Origin: UBA4416 sp046345275
Lineage (GTDB): Bacteria; Bacteroidota; Bacteroidia; B-17B0; Aurantibacillaceae
Direction of reading: 5' to 3'
Assembly: GCA_046345275.1 (NCBI GenBank)
Contig: JBKDJY010000201.1
Span: forward strand, 1-14,464
DNA: 14,464 nt
The notes under the pieces: generated by a model
Told to the model about the DNA's origin: nothing
Seen by the model: only the letters and a program-made list of their open reading frames with translations
The model's database searches: none
Shown here: piece after piece, positions 7,525 to 14,344 of the stretch
Position numbering within the stretch: the stretch's first letter is position 1
How the letters are laid out: each line of letters begins with the position of its first letter
Translations under genes and position numbers: made by a program

Positions 7525-8469
7525 TCAAGGTTTGTAGATGGGCGTTTGCTTATCTGGATTAGGCTTTTTCACTTGATCGTTTTTACTTTTTATATTTTTA
7601 ACATCAATATCTGCTTCGTAGTCCCACTTTCCTTTTTTAATATTGAGTGCATCAAAACTTCCATCAGGCCCGTAATACTGAAATTGTCCTTCCAGCAAAG
7701 GATCTAAATTATTTGGAGCTAAATGACTAAATATAATTTGTTTTTTATTTTCATGATATCTCAGTGACATTGCCACTTCACTTGCATATTCAAACATAAT
7801 GCGCTTTGCAAATTTACCAGGAAATTTAAAAACATCTTTTCCGAAAATAGGCGTCCCATCAGGTTTAAAATAAAGTATATCAATGAATTTTCGTTGCGTG
7901 AGTTTATCATTTCCATCCCATCCGATGAGTGTGTAATACTCCTCATCAGATTTTATAATATCTACATACAACATGCCAAACCATTTACTTGGCTCGCCAA
8001 TATAACTTTCTGGATTTTTGACTGAACCCGATTTGTCAATCAGCGGAAAAAGCTCATAAACAAAAATTGTTTCCTTTTTAAATAAACTTTTTTTTAAGGT
8101 TTTACGATTATTTACTTGCAAAAAGCCAAAGTAAGCATAAGTGCCATCGTCTTTATATAAATTCCAAGTAATGATTCTAAACTTTTTATCAGGAGAAGTT
8201 AAAACAGAAACATATTTTTTATTTATTAAACTATCAAAAGGAAACGAAAACGATTTTTCATTTTGTAAAATAGATGACCAGTAACTCAGTAAATTTTTAT
8301 TGGATTCAAACCGATAAGATTCTTTTTTACTAAAAAAAACCCTTGGAGCAATTTTTAACAATGAATCTTCAACTTTAATAAACTCCTGTTGTTCAAAGTC
8401 AGATAGCTGTGCAAAGCAATTTGACATTTGAAAAATGAGGATATAAAAAAATATCAAGGCAATTTTCAT
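7525..8469 (-). CDS. Secreted protein of unknown function, conserved-looking in Bacteroidota
   Basis: I do not recognise a named family. The 314-residue product begins with a clear signal peptide, 'MKIALIFFYILIFQMSNCFA' followed by Q, with likely cleavage after CFA, so it is exported. The mature part has many aromatic beta-strand-like stretches, for example 'FRIITWNLYKDDGTYAYFG', 'WFGMLYVDII' and 'YYTLIGWDGND', which suggest an all-beta fold. The last ~25 residues are Lys/Pro-rich and probably disordered. It ends in TGA followed immediately by an in-frame TAA. It is separated from the MBL-fold gene upstream by palindrome copy C, so it is probably its own transcript. I believe similar proteins occur widely in Bacteroidota as uncharacterised proteins, but I cannot check that here. 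Confidence 0.75.
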   Translation of the reverse strand: MKIALIFFYILIFQMSNCFAQLSDFEQQEFIKVEDSLLKIAPRVFFSKKESYRFESNKNLLSYWSSILQNEKSFSFPFDSLINKKYVSVLTSPDKKFRIITWNLYKDDGTYAYFGFLQVNNRKTLKKSLFKKETIFVYELFPLIDKSGSVKNPESYIGEPSKWFGMLYVDIIKSDEEYYTLIGWDGNDKLTQRKFIDILYFKPDGTPIFGKDVFKFPGKFAKRIMFEYASEVAMSLRYHENKKQIIFSHLAPNNLDPLLEGQFQYYGPDGSFDALNIKKGKWDYEADIDVKNIKSKNDQVKKPNPDKQTPIYKP

Positions 8470-8498
8470 AAGTCAAAATTATTATTTTTTATTACCAT

Positions 8499-8556
8499 AT
8501 GGAATACCCAGTTTAGTCATTTTTGTTGGTGCTTGAGGCAAACATGGGTATTTCAT
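8499..8556 (+). repeat. Palindromic dispersed repeat, copy C
   Basis: The left arm is ATGGAATACCCAGTTTA (8499-8515) and the right arm is CAAACATGGGTATTTCAT (8539-8556). ATACCCA and TGGGTAT pair perfectly, making this the best-preserved outer stem of the three. The middle keeps GTCA and GTGCTTGAGGCAA. It lies between the MBL-fold gene's stop (8592) and the secreted-protein gene's start (8469). Confidence 0.75.
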
Positions 8557-8591
8557 TCTCTGATAATACTTAAAGTTTTTTTTTGATTCAG

Positions 8592-9353
8592 TTAGATTTC
8601 AATTTGTAAACCATCATAAGCTAGTTCAATAAATTTGGGTAATTCTTTTGAGACGTTGTCGTGTAAACCCAATTGATGAGAAATATGCGTAAAGTAAGCC
8701 TTTTTAGGATTGAGCTCTTCCATTAATTTAATAGCTTCATGAAAAGTAAAATGCGACACATGATTTTCTTTTCTAAGCGCATTAACCACAATTATTTCAG
8801 AGCCTTTAATTTTTTCTTTTTCCTCCTCCGAAATATAATTGGCATCCGTAATGTAAGTAAAATTATTTACCCGATAGGCTTTAACAGGAATGAAGTAATG
8901 CATTACTTGTATTGGCAACAATGAAATGTCATTGACGTTAAAAGATTGATCTGTGATGGTAAACAAATCCACTTCTGGAATTCCTGGATATCTTTCGTCA
9001 GAAAAAATATAGGCGAATTCGCGCTTAATTGCTTCTTGAACCCTCTTTGTGGCATAAACAGGCATGCGCTTGTTATTAAAATAATTAAAAGCTTTCACTT
9101 CATCTAAGCCTGCAATATGGTCTTTGTGTTCATGCGTAAAAACCACAGCGTCTAATGACTTTAAATTTTGTCGCAATAATTGCTGTCGAAAATCTGGCCC
9201 TGAATCAATGACAACTTTTGTTGTTTCGCTTTCAATGAGAATCGATGAGCGCAATCGCTTGTCTTTTGAGTTCGATGATTTACAAACTTCGCACTCGCAG
9301 CATAAAATTGGAACGCCTTGAGATGTGCCTGTCCCCAAAAATGTGACCCTCAT
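8592..9353 (-). CDS. MBL-fold metallo-hydrolase, PhnP-like
   Basis: This is a 253-residue cytoplasmic metal-dependent hydrolase, probably a phosphodiesterase of the PhnP/RNase Z-related branch. The metal-binding motif is 'THEHKDH' with H74, H76, D78 and H79. The N-terminus 'MRVTFLGTGTSQGVPILCC' continues into a Cys cluster (C18, C19, C21, C24) like the structural zinc site of PhnP. Later motifs include 'YITDANYI' and 'FTHISHQLGLHD', which supply further metal-binding Asp and His. I chose the ATG at 9353 because it begins the first beta strand of the fold. The ATG at 9386 would add 11 non-family residues and overlap the rhomboid gene. The rhomboid stop and this start are one base apart (TAG-C-ATG), so translation is probably coupled. 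No other phn genes are present, so a phosphonate role is not supported and the substrate is unknown. Confidence 0.88.
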   Translation of the reverse strand: MRVTFLGTGTSQGVPILCCECEVCKSSNSKDKRLRSSILIESETTKVVIDSGPDFRQQLLRQNLKSLDAVVFTHEHKDHIAGLDEVKAFNYFNNKRMPVYATKRVQEAIKREFAYIFSDERYPGIPEVDLFTITDQSFNVNDISLLPIQVMHYFIPVKAYRVNNFTYITDANYISEEEKEKIKGSEIIVVNALRKENHVSHFTFHEAIKLMEELNPKKAYFTHISHQLGLHDNVSKELPKFIELAYDGLQIEI

Positions 9354-9354
9354 G

Positions 9355-9999
9355 CTAACGATTTTTGATGAGTTGAAAATAAACATCTTGATTTAGTAAT
9401 CCAAAGATGAGTGCAAATGCAATACCAAATATGGCGCCCCAAAAATGAGCTTCATGGCCAATCCGATCAACAGCATCATTTCCAGTATCTCGCTTACTTA
9501 AGAAATAACTAATTCCTAAATATAAGATTCCAAAAACCCAAGCAGGCATAGGAATAAAAAAGAATCCTAGTGAGGAAAAAGGAAGACATGCAATGAAACA
9601 AAAAATTAAAGCATTTACTGCGCCACTGGCTCCTAATGAAGTATAGTTTGAATTATTTTTATTCTTATAATATTCAGAAATCGATGAGGCATAAATTGCA
9701 CCAGTGTACAATAAAATATACATGGCAACCCCCAATTTTTTATTTGGTTCAGATGGCGTACCCATTAATAGGGGTAATATTTTTTCTTCAATAATTGGTC
9801 CAAACATCCATAGCGCATACATATTAAATGCCAAATGAATATAATTGGCATGCAAAAAAGCATGAGATAAAAATCGATAATGCTGATGATTGTGAGCAAT
9901 TGAGTAAGGATGAAAAATGTATTTATATTTTAATTCGGGATTATTCATGGCATAAATAGAAAAGCCAACAGTTAATAATACAATCGCAATGGTTACCAT
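9355..9999 (-). CDS. Rhomboid family intramembrane serine protease
   Basis: This is a 214-residue inner-membrane protease that cleaves transmembrane helices within the bilayer. The hydrophobic pattern fits the basic six-helix core. The conserved 'HLAFNMYALWMFG' gives the H-x-x-x-N motif (H55, N59). The nucleophile is S125 in 'LGASGAVNA'. The catalytic His is most likely H185 in 'HEAHFWGAIFG', in the last helix. There is no extra cytoplasmic domain, which is ordinary for small bacterial rhomboids. It lies 77 bases after the ABM-domain gene and touches the MBL-fold gene. Its natural substrates cannot be inferred from this neighbourhood. Confidence 0.92.
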   Translation of the reverse strand: MVTIAIVLLTVGFSIYAMNNPELKYKYIFHPYSIAHNHQHYRFLSHAFLHANYIHLAFNMYALWMFGPIIEEKILPLLMGTPSEPNKKLGVAMYILLYTGAIYASSISEYYKNKNNSNYTSLGASGAVNALIFCFIACLPFSSLGFFFIPMPAWVFGILYLGISYFLSKRDTGNDAVDRIGHEAHFWGAIFGIAFALIFGLLNQDVYFQLIKNR

Positions 10000-10076
10000 C
10001 TTAATGAAAGGGTTTAAGTAAAAGTACTGTTTTTATAATGATTGCTAATGAAGCCATGATATAGTAATTATTAAAT

Positions 10077-10364
10077 TTATTTAACGTCTTGTAAACTCCA
10101 TGCTTCTGGTTTATCACCAAATAATATTTTGGTTTTATTCCAAACTTCTTTAAATAAATCAGAGTGGCGGTAAGCTTCAATGTAACTTTCGTTGTGCCAT
10201 AAACTGAACGTAAAAAAAATAGTTGGATTGTTGATGTCTTGCAGCAATTCAACAAATATGCAGCCTTCAACCGCTGCAATGAGTTCTTTTTTAGAATTAA
10301 ATAAAACCAAGAATTCTTCAATCGATTCAGGTTTAAATGTCATTTTTACAAATCGCTTAACCAT
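10077..10364 (-). CDS. ABM-domain protein, putative quinol-type monooxygenase
   Basis: This is a small 95-residue soluble protein with the ferredoxin-like fold of the antibiotic biosynthesis monooxygenase (ABM/YgiN) superfamily. Recognisable are the opening strand 'VKMTFKPESIEEFLVLF', 'VEGCIFVELLQD', 'FTFSLWHNESYIEAYRHSD' and the closing 'WSLQDVK'. Members act as cofactor-free dioxygen-using enzymes on quinol-like compounds, or as heme-related or stress proteins, so the reaction here is uncertain. Its ATG lies inside the last codons of the SAM hydrolase gene (8-base overlap, in TTTATGGTTAAG), a strong sign of translational coupling. The length is normal for a single-domain ABM protein, which would be expected to dimerise. 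Confidence 0.85.
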   Translation of the reverse strand: MVKRFVKMTFKPESIEEFLVLFNSKKELIAAVEGCIFVELLQDINNPTIFFTFSLWHNESYIEAYRHSDLFKEVWNKTKILFGDKPEAWSLQDVK

Positions 10365-11175
10365 AAATTTCTATAATTATTTTATCAATGTTATATTTTT
10401 CAAAAACGGTTTTACTGATGACAATTTTAGTGGCGGATTGACCGTTTAAGGCTATTTCCAATAAATTCATTGAATTAAAAAAACAAACCACATCACCATG
10501 TTTAACATCATCATAAGTATCATAAATTTTTTCGATTCTACTTGATGGTAATTCTATTGAAAAACGTTTATTGCCAACTGCTTTCTCAAATTCTTTTTTA
10601 GTAATACTTGTAATTAAATTTCCAAAATCATCTTCATACAATACTTTTCCTTGCAAATTCGAAGGAGTTGTAAAACTTTCAAAGTTATAGCTTTTGCAGT
10701 AATCTTCAGTAGGCAAACTAAATTCTTTGATGTCTAATTTTGACATAATTTTTAATGCCACGTCAACAAAAATATCTCTTAAATAAAAAGGATGTTGAAC
10801 TCCGCTTTCAAAATAGAGCTGATAAACTTGTTCGTTAAACTCTTTATCGATTAATGTAAACAGACCGTTATCAGGACAAATTATAAACTGATTTTTAAAT
10901 TTAGTAATCAAATATCTTTTGTTATCTATCCCCAAATTTGAATTAGTTTCAGAAGAACTTAAACTTTTTATTGCAAATAAATGAATGGTGTTTTCTGGAA
11001 AATAGGGGATGGCAGACTTTAAAGCAAAAGCCCCTTCTTTATGTGCATGATGATTCACATCACAAGCTAAATCTATAATTTTACAATTAGGTTGTTGCCA
11101 ATAAATTAAACCTTTTACCATGGCCAAATAAGGGTCGCGATACCCCAAATCAGTTGTAATGGTAATAAGTTGCAT
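10357..11175 (-). CDS. SAM hydrolase (adenosine-forming), DUF62 / chlorinase-fluorinase superfamily
   Basis: The 272-residue cytoplasmic protein belongs to the family that uses water to split S-adenosylmethionine into adenosine and methionine. True halogenases are rare relatives. The N-terminus 'MQLITITTDLGYRDPYLAMV' is the hallmark SAM-binding segment with D9. 'IICPDNGLFTLI' and 'YEDDFGNLITSI' are two further signature motifs, the latter opening the C-terminal barrel domain. The segment 'HLFAIKSLSSSE' differs from the VDPGVG-type motif of archaeal members. From memory, Bacteroidota members often vary there. No halide-binding or halometabolite genes are present, so hydrolase is the likely activity. 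The gene opens the minus-strand cluster and is divergent from phoH across 142 bases. Confidence 0.88.
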   Translation of the reverse strand: MQLITITTDLGYRDPYLAMVKGLIYWQQPNCKIIDLACDVNHHAHKEGAFALKSAIPYFPENTIHLFAIKSLSSSETNSNLGIDNKRYLITKFKNQFIICPDNGLFTLIDKEFNEQVYQLYFESGVQHPFYLRDIFVDVALKIMSKLDIKEFSLPTEDYCKSYNFESFTTPSNLQGKVLYEDDFGNLITSITKKEFEKAVGNKRFSIELPSSRIEKIYDTYDDVKHGDVVCFFNSMNLLEIALNGQSATKIVISKTVFEKYNIDKIIIEIYG

Positions 11176-11317
11176 ATTGAAAACTTTTTAAACTAATATT
11201 AAAAGTAAATATAATTTTAGGCTTACATTTATATAAAAACTAATATTGATTAACACGATTATTAACAAGTTTTTTGAAAGTTCTCAATTAAAAAATGTTT
11301 ATTAAAATAATTTGTAA

Positions 11318-12277
11318 ATGATTGAAAAAACAATAACAATAGACAGTGTGGAACCTGTTGAAATTTATGGTGTAAATGATGTTAAACTGAATGTCATCAA
11401 AAACTTTTTTCCAAAATTAAAAATAGTAGCTCGTGGTTATTCAATTAAAGCAATTGGTGAAAATTTAGAAATCGAATCATTTATAAAAAAATTAAATTTA
11501 TTAATCGATTACTATCATAAGAATGGAATATTAACGGACATCGCCATTGAGCGATTATTAGGTCAAACTGGAGATAATTTGATTCAAGAGAAGGCAGAAG
11601 CTATCAATACTGAAATTATTTTGTTTGGAAATAATGGGTTGGTAATCAAAGCCCGAACTGATAATCAAAAAAAAATGATTGCTTCCATTTATAAAAATGA
11701 TATGCTTTTTGCCATTGGTCCCGCAGGTACTGGAAAGACATACACAGCAGTTGCTTTAGCTGTAAAGGCATTAAAAAATAAAGAAGTCAAACGTATTATT
11801 TTAACCAGACCCGCAGTGGAAGCAGGTGAAAATTTAGGTTTTTTGCCTGGTGATTTGAAAGAAAAGTTAGATCCATATATGCAACCCCTATATGATGCTT
11901 TATTTGATATGATTCCTTTGGAAAAATTAAACCACTACATTGAAGCCAATATTATTCAAATTGCTCCTCTGGCTTTTATGCGAGGGCGCACATTGGATAA
12001 CGCTTTTGTTATTTTAGATGAAGCGCAAAACACAACCGAAAGCCAAATGAAAATGTTTTTAACCCGCATGGGTGCCAATGCAAAATTTATTATTACAGGA
12101 GACCTCACTCAACAAGATCTTCCAAGAAATCAAGCCTCAGGTTTAAGTCAGGCAGTGAGGCTACTCAAAAGTACCAAAGGAATTGATTTCATCGAACTGA
12201 CGTCAATAGATGTGATTAGGCACAAATTGGTAAAAGCCATTATTGAAAAATATCAAGATGATTCGATTAAAAAATAA
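11318..12277 (+). CDS. phoH: PhoH family P-loop ATPase
   Basis: This is a 319-residue cytoplasmic ATPase related to E. coli YbeZ/PhoH, linked in various bacteria to RNA metabolism, ribosome maturation and phosphate stress. Residues 1-110 form the small N-terminal RNA-binding-like domain of YbeZ-type proteins. The ATPase core then shows Walker A 'GPAGTGKT' (134-141, K140), the family motif 'TRPAVEAGENLGFLPGD' (163-179), and Walker B 'VILDEAQNTT' (231-240, D234/E235). Near the end is 'IDVIRHKLVKAIIEKY'. All catalytic residues are present and the length is normal. It is divergent from the SAM hydrolase gene and leads a likely three-gene unit, with the MazG-like gene beginning 14 bases after its stop. 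An endoribonuclease YbeY, its usual partner elsewhere, is not in the window. Confidence 0.94.
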   Translation: MIEKTITIDSVEPVEIYGVNDVKLNVIKNFFPKLKIVARGYSIKAIGENLEIESFIKKLNLLIDYYHKNGILTDIAIERLLGQTGDNLIQEKAEAINTEIILFGNNGLVIKARTDNQKKMIASIYKNDMLFAIGPAGTGKTYTAVALAVKALKNKEVKRIILTRPAVEAGENLGFLPGDLKEKLDPYMQPLYDALFDMIPLEKLNHYIEANIIQIAPLAFMRGRTLDNAFVILDEAQNTTESQMKMFLTRMGANAKFIITGDLTQQDLPRNQASGLSQAVRLLKSTKGIDFIELTSIDVIRHKLVKAIIEKYQDDSIKK

Positions 12278-12291
12278 ATCATAAAAAAAAT

Positions 12292-12618
12292 ATGTCGTTA
12301 AAACAAAAACAAAACATTGTTGATGATTGGATAAAAAAATATGGTGTTAAATATTTTAGTGAGCTAACCAATACCGCCATTTTGATGGAAGAAGTAGGCG
12401 AGGTAGCTCGCATTATGGCGAGAAGGTATGGTGAACAAAGTGAAAAAGAATCTGATAAATTAGTAAAATTAGAAGATGAATTAGCTGATGTTTTGTTTGT
12501 ATTGATTTGCATTGCCAATCAAACAGGGATAGATTTAGAAAAAGCATTTGATGATAATATGCTTAAGAAAACAAAGCGAGACTTTAACCGACATTTAAAC
12601 AACGAAAAAATAAAATAA
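12292..12618 (+). CDS. MazG-like nucleotide pyrophosphohydrolase
   Basis: This is a 108-residue all-alpha NTP pyrophosphohydrolase of the MazG/dUTPase-like superfamily, expected to hydrolyse a nucleoside triphosphate to NMP and pyrophosphate with Mg2+. The metal motif ExxE...ExxD is seen as 'MEEVGEVAR' (E34, E37) and 'LEDELADVL' (E63, D66). The size matches the short single-domain type that acts as an oligomer, not full-length tandem-domain MazG. It sits between phoH and the VWA gene with gaps of 14 and 8 bases, consistent with one transcript. The true substrate (house-cleaning of modified nucleotides or alarmone control) cannot be told from sequence. No MazEF toxin-antitoxin genes are adjacent. 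Confidence 0.9.
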   Translation: MSLKQKQNIVDDWIKKYGVKYFSELTNTAILMEEVGEVARIMARRYGEQSEKESDKLVKLEDELADVLFVLICIANQTGIDLEKAFDDNMLKKTKRDFNRHLNNEKIK

Positions 12619-12626
12619 TTTTCAGG

Positions 12627-13793
12627 ATGAATTTTTCCTCCAAATATGTGATTGCTATTATAGTTTTATTATGCAGTTTAAATCTGTTTTCGCAGAATAG
12701 TTTAATAAACATTGATGCTAAGAGCAAGGACATTGGAACAGTTGAAAATATTTATAAAGTAAAAGTAGATTTCATTATTTCAAATAAACAAGCTAAAAAC
12801 TTATATTTATTGAGAGCTGATGCTGAAAAAGGAATAAGCATTCAAACCTCAAAGAAAACAATAAAGGAAAATGATACGGCTATTATTGTTGTTGAATTTA
12901 TTCCTGAACAAATAGGAAAATTTAGCAAAGTCATTAATTTAATTACCAGTGCAGATGGATTGCCATTTAAAATAGAAATTAAAGGAATTATTAAATCAAT
13001 TAAAAGTGATGATAAAACAGCCTGTTTTTATTTTAAAAAACCAAACGGCGCTGGAGTTAAAACAATTGAACCGATTGTTGTTTCTCAAACAAATAAACCT
13101 TTAGACCGTTCAAATAAAATTCCAGATCACACTGTTGATACTTCAAAATATAAGCCAAGCAATCAAGTTAGCATTGAATCAAAAAAATTAACACCAAGTG
13201 CGTCAATACCTGAGTTATCCAATGAATTAGATGATGATTTTTATAAACCAAATAATATCATTTTTTTAGTAGATGTATCAAGCTCAATGAAGGATACCAG
13301 TAAACTTAAAGTAATGCAATACGCTTTACATTATTTGATAGATGCTTTGCGAACATCTGATAAAATAACATTTATAACTTATGCTGATTCTGTAAAAACA
13401 CTGGTAAATGGCGTAAGTGGGTCAAATAAAAATCAATTGCATCAGGTTGTTGATTTAATAAAGGCCAAAGGAATTACCAAGGGAAAAAAAGCAATTTTAT
13501 ATAGTTTAGATTTTGCTTTACTCAATTATATAGAAGGAGGAAATAACCAAATTATGCTGGCAACAGATGGGAAATTTAGGTTTGATGAAGATGATCAAAA
13601 AACTTATATATTAAGAAAGCAACAAAAACAAATTATATTAACAACCTTAGCTTTTGGCGAAGATAAAGAGGCGTTAAAGAATTTAAAAGAAATTTCTAAA
13701 ATTGGAAATGGACATTTTATACCTTTAAAAAATAAAGCAAAAGCCAAAGTTCAACTTTTGGAAGAAGTAAAACAAAATAGTTTAATTAAATAA
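12627..13793 (+). CDS. Exported DUF1573-like / VWA-domain protein
   Basis: The 388-residue protein starts with a signal peptide ('VIAIIVLLCSLNLFSQ', cleavage near residue 22). Residues ~24-125 resemble the DUF1573/ASH-type immunoglobulin-like domain, with 'KDIGTVENIYKVKVDFII' and 'VVEFIPEQIGKFSKVINL'. A polar, Pro/Ser/Lys-rich linker (~135-205) leads into a von Willebrand factor A domain (~210-385). The metal-ion site looks intact: DxSxS at D216-S218-S220 ('FLVDVSSSMKD'), T284 in 'KGITKGKKAI', and D314 in 'MLATDGKF'. This suggests Mg2+-dependent protein binding in the periplasm or at the surface. No C-terminal membrane helix or sorting domain is visible. The start ATG (12627) directly follows CAGG and lies 8 bases from the MazG-like stop, so it is probably co-transcribed with phoH. 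Its partner is unknown. Confidence 0.85.
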   Translation: MNFSSKYVIAIIVLLCSLNLFSQNSLINIDAKSKDIGTVENIYKVKVDFIISNKQAKNLYLLRADAEKGISIQTSKKTIKENDTAIIVVEFIPEQIGKFSKVINLITSADGLPFKIEIKGIIKSIKSDDKTACFYFKKPNGAGVKTIEPIVVSQTNKPLDRSNKIPDHTVDTSKYKPSNQVSIESKKLTPSASIPELSNELDDDFYKPNNIIFLVDVSSSMKDTSKLKVMQYALHYLIDALRTSDKITFITYADSVKTLVNGVSGSNKNQLHQVVDLIKAKGITKGKKAILYSLDFALLNYIEGGNNQIMLATDGKFRFDEDDQKTYILRKQQKQIILTTLAFGEDKEALKNLKEISKIGNGHFIPLKNKAKAKVQLLEEVKQNSLIK

Positions 13794-13860
13794 AATTCTT
13801 AATTTTTTCAGTCCGTTAAAAAATATCACTAAATTTAAGGCATCGTTTCAGCAAAAAATT

Positions 13861-14244
13861 TTGAAGAAAAGCCACAACATACAATACAAAGCGTTATTGC
13901 TCTTACTGGCTTATCTATTCAGTAACAGTTCATCTATTTTATTTCACCACCACAAATTAAATATAGCCTGATACGAAAAAGCAACTCCTTGCGAAAAATC
14001 AATTTATTATTCTCACAAAGACAACAATTGCCAACACAAAACACACATTACCATAACGGCTGAAAAATGTAGCTTGTGCGACCATCATACAGTTTCTCCA
14101 CATTCATTTCAAACATACTTAACGGCGTATTTTAGCAAAGAAATTACTAGTGACTATTTAAAAGTATTCGAACATTATTATTTTCAAGTTCCCTCAACTT
14201 TCTCAAACAGAGGTCCGCCTTCGGTTTCATCACTTAGCGTTTAG
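13861..14244 (+). pseudogene. Interrupted His/Cys-rich small secreted protein gene (one internal TGA)
   Basis: Reading from TTG at 13861, the frame runs 127 codons to TAG at 14242-14244 and is broken only by TGA at 13969-13971 (codon 37). The N-terminus (initiator, then KKSHNIQYKALLLLLAYLF) looks like a signal peptide, followed by 'FHHHK'. After the TGA comes 'YEKATPCEKSIYYSHKDNN', then 'CQHKTHIT' and 'KCSLCDHHTVSPH', and the end is 'FSNRGPPSVSSLSV'. Cysteines 44, 57, 70 and 73 with many histidines suggest metal binding. From memory, this resembles small Bacteroidota proteins found beside TonB-dependent receptor or metal-transport genes. One base change or a sequencing error would explain the stop. 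TGA recoding is unlikely because the other genes have no internal TGA. No ATG precedes it in frame, so the start is uncertain. Confidence 0.6.
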
Positions 14245-14308
14245 TTTTTTTACATGACAATTTACTTGTCTTGTATTCTCATTTATTCATTTCTAATAAA
14301 CAAACAAG

Positions 14309-14344
14309 ATGAAATCAAAAATCATACCATTAGCAATTATATAA
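14309..14344 (+). pseudogene. Truncated gene start: signal-peptide-like leader ending in tandem stops
   Basis: An ATG after the A-rich leader AACAAACAAG opens 'MKSKIIPLAII', the usual beginning of a Bacteroidota signal peptide, then meets TAA and TAG back to back (14342-14347). It lies 64 bases after the His/Cys-rich pseudogene, where the next gene of such a locus would be expected. The sequence beyond (14348-14464) is AT-rich and shows no continuing frame. I read it as the 5' stub of a lost gene, but so short an ORF could arise by chance. Confidence 0.35.

Noticed and set aside
9354..9386. Upstream ATG for the MBL-fold gene
   Set aside because: It adds 11 residues unlike the family and overlaps the rhomboid gene. 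The conserved first strand begins at the ATG at 9353.
10001..10321. 106-codon minus-strand frame over the ABM gene
   Set aside because: It overlaps most of the ABM coding region in another frame, and its protein has no family features. The 95-residue ABM product is clearly recognisable.
13969..13971. TGA read as tryptophan, selenocysteine or another amino acid
   Set aside because: All 13 intact genes lack internal TGA and use TGG for Trp, one gene ends in TGA, and no selenocysteine insertion context is apparent. A mutation or sequencing error is simpler.
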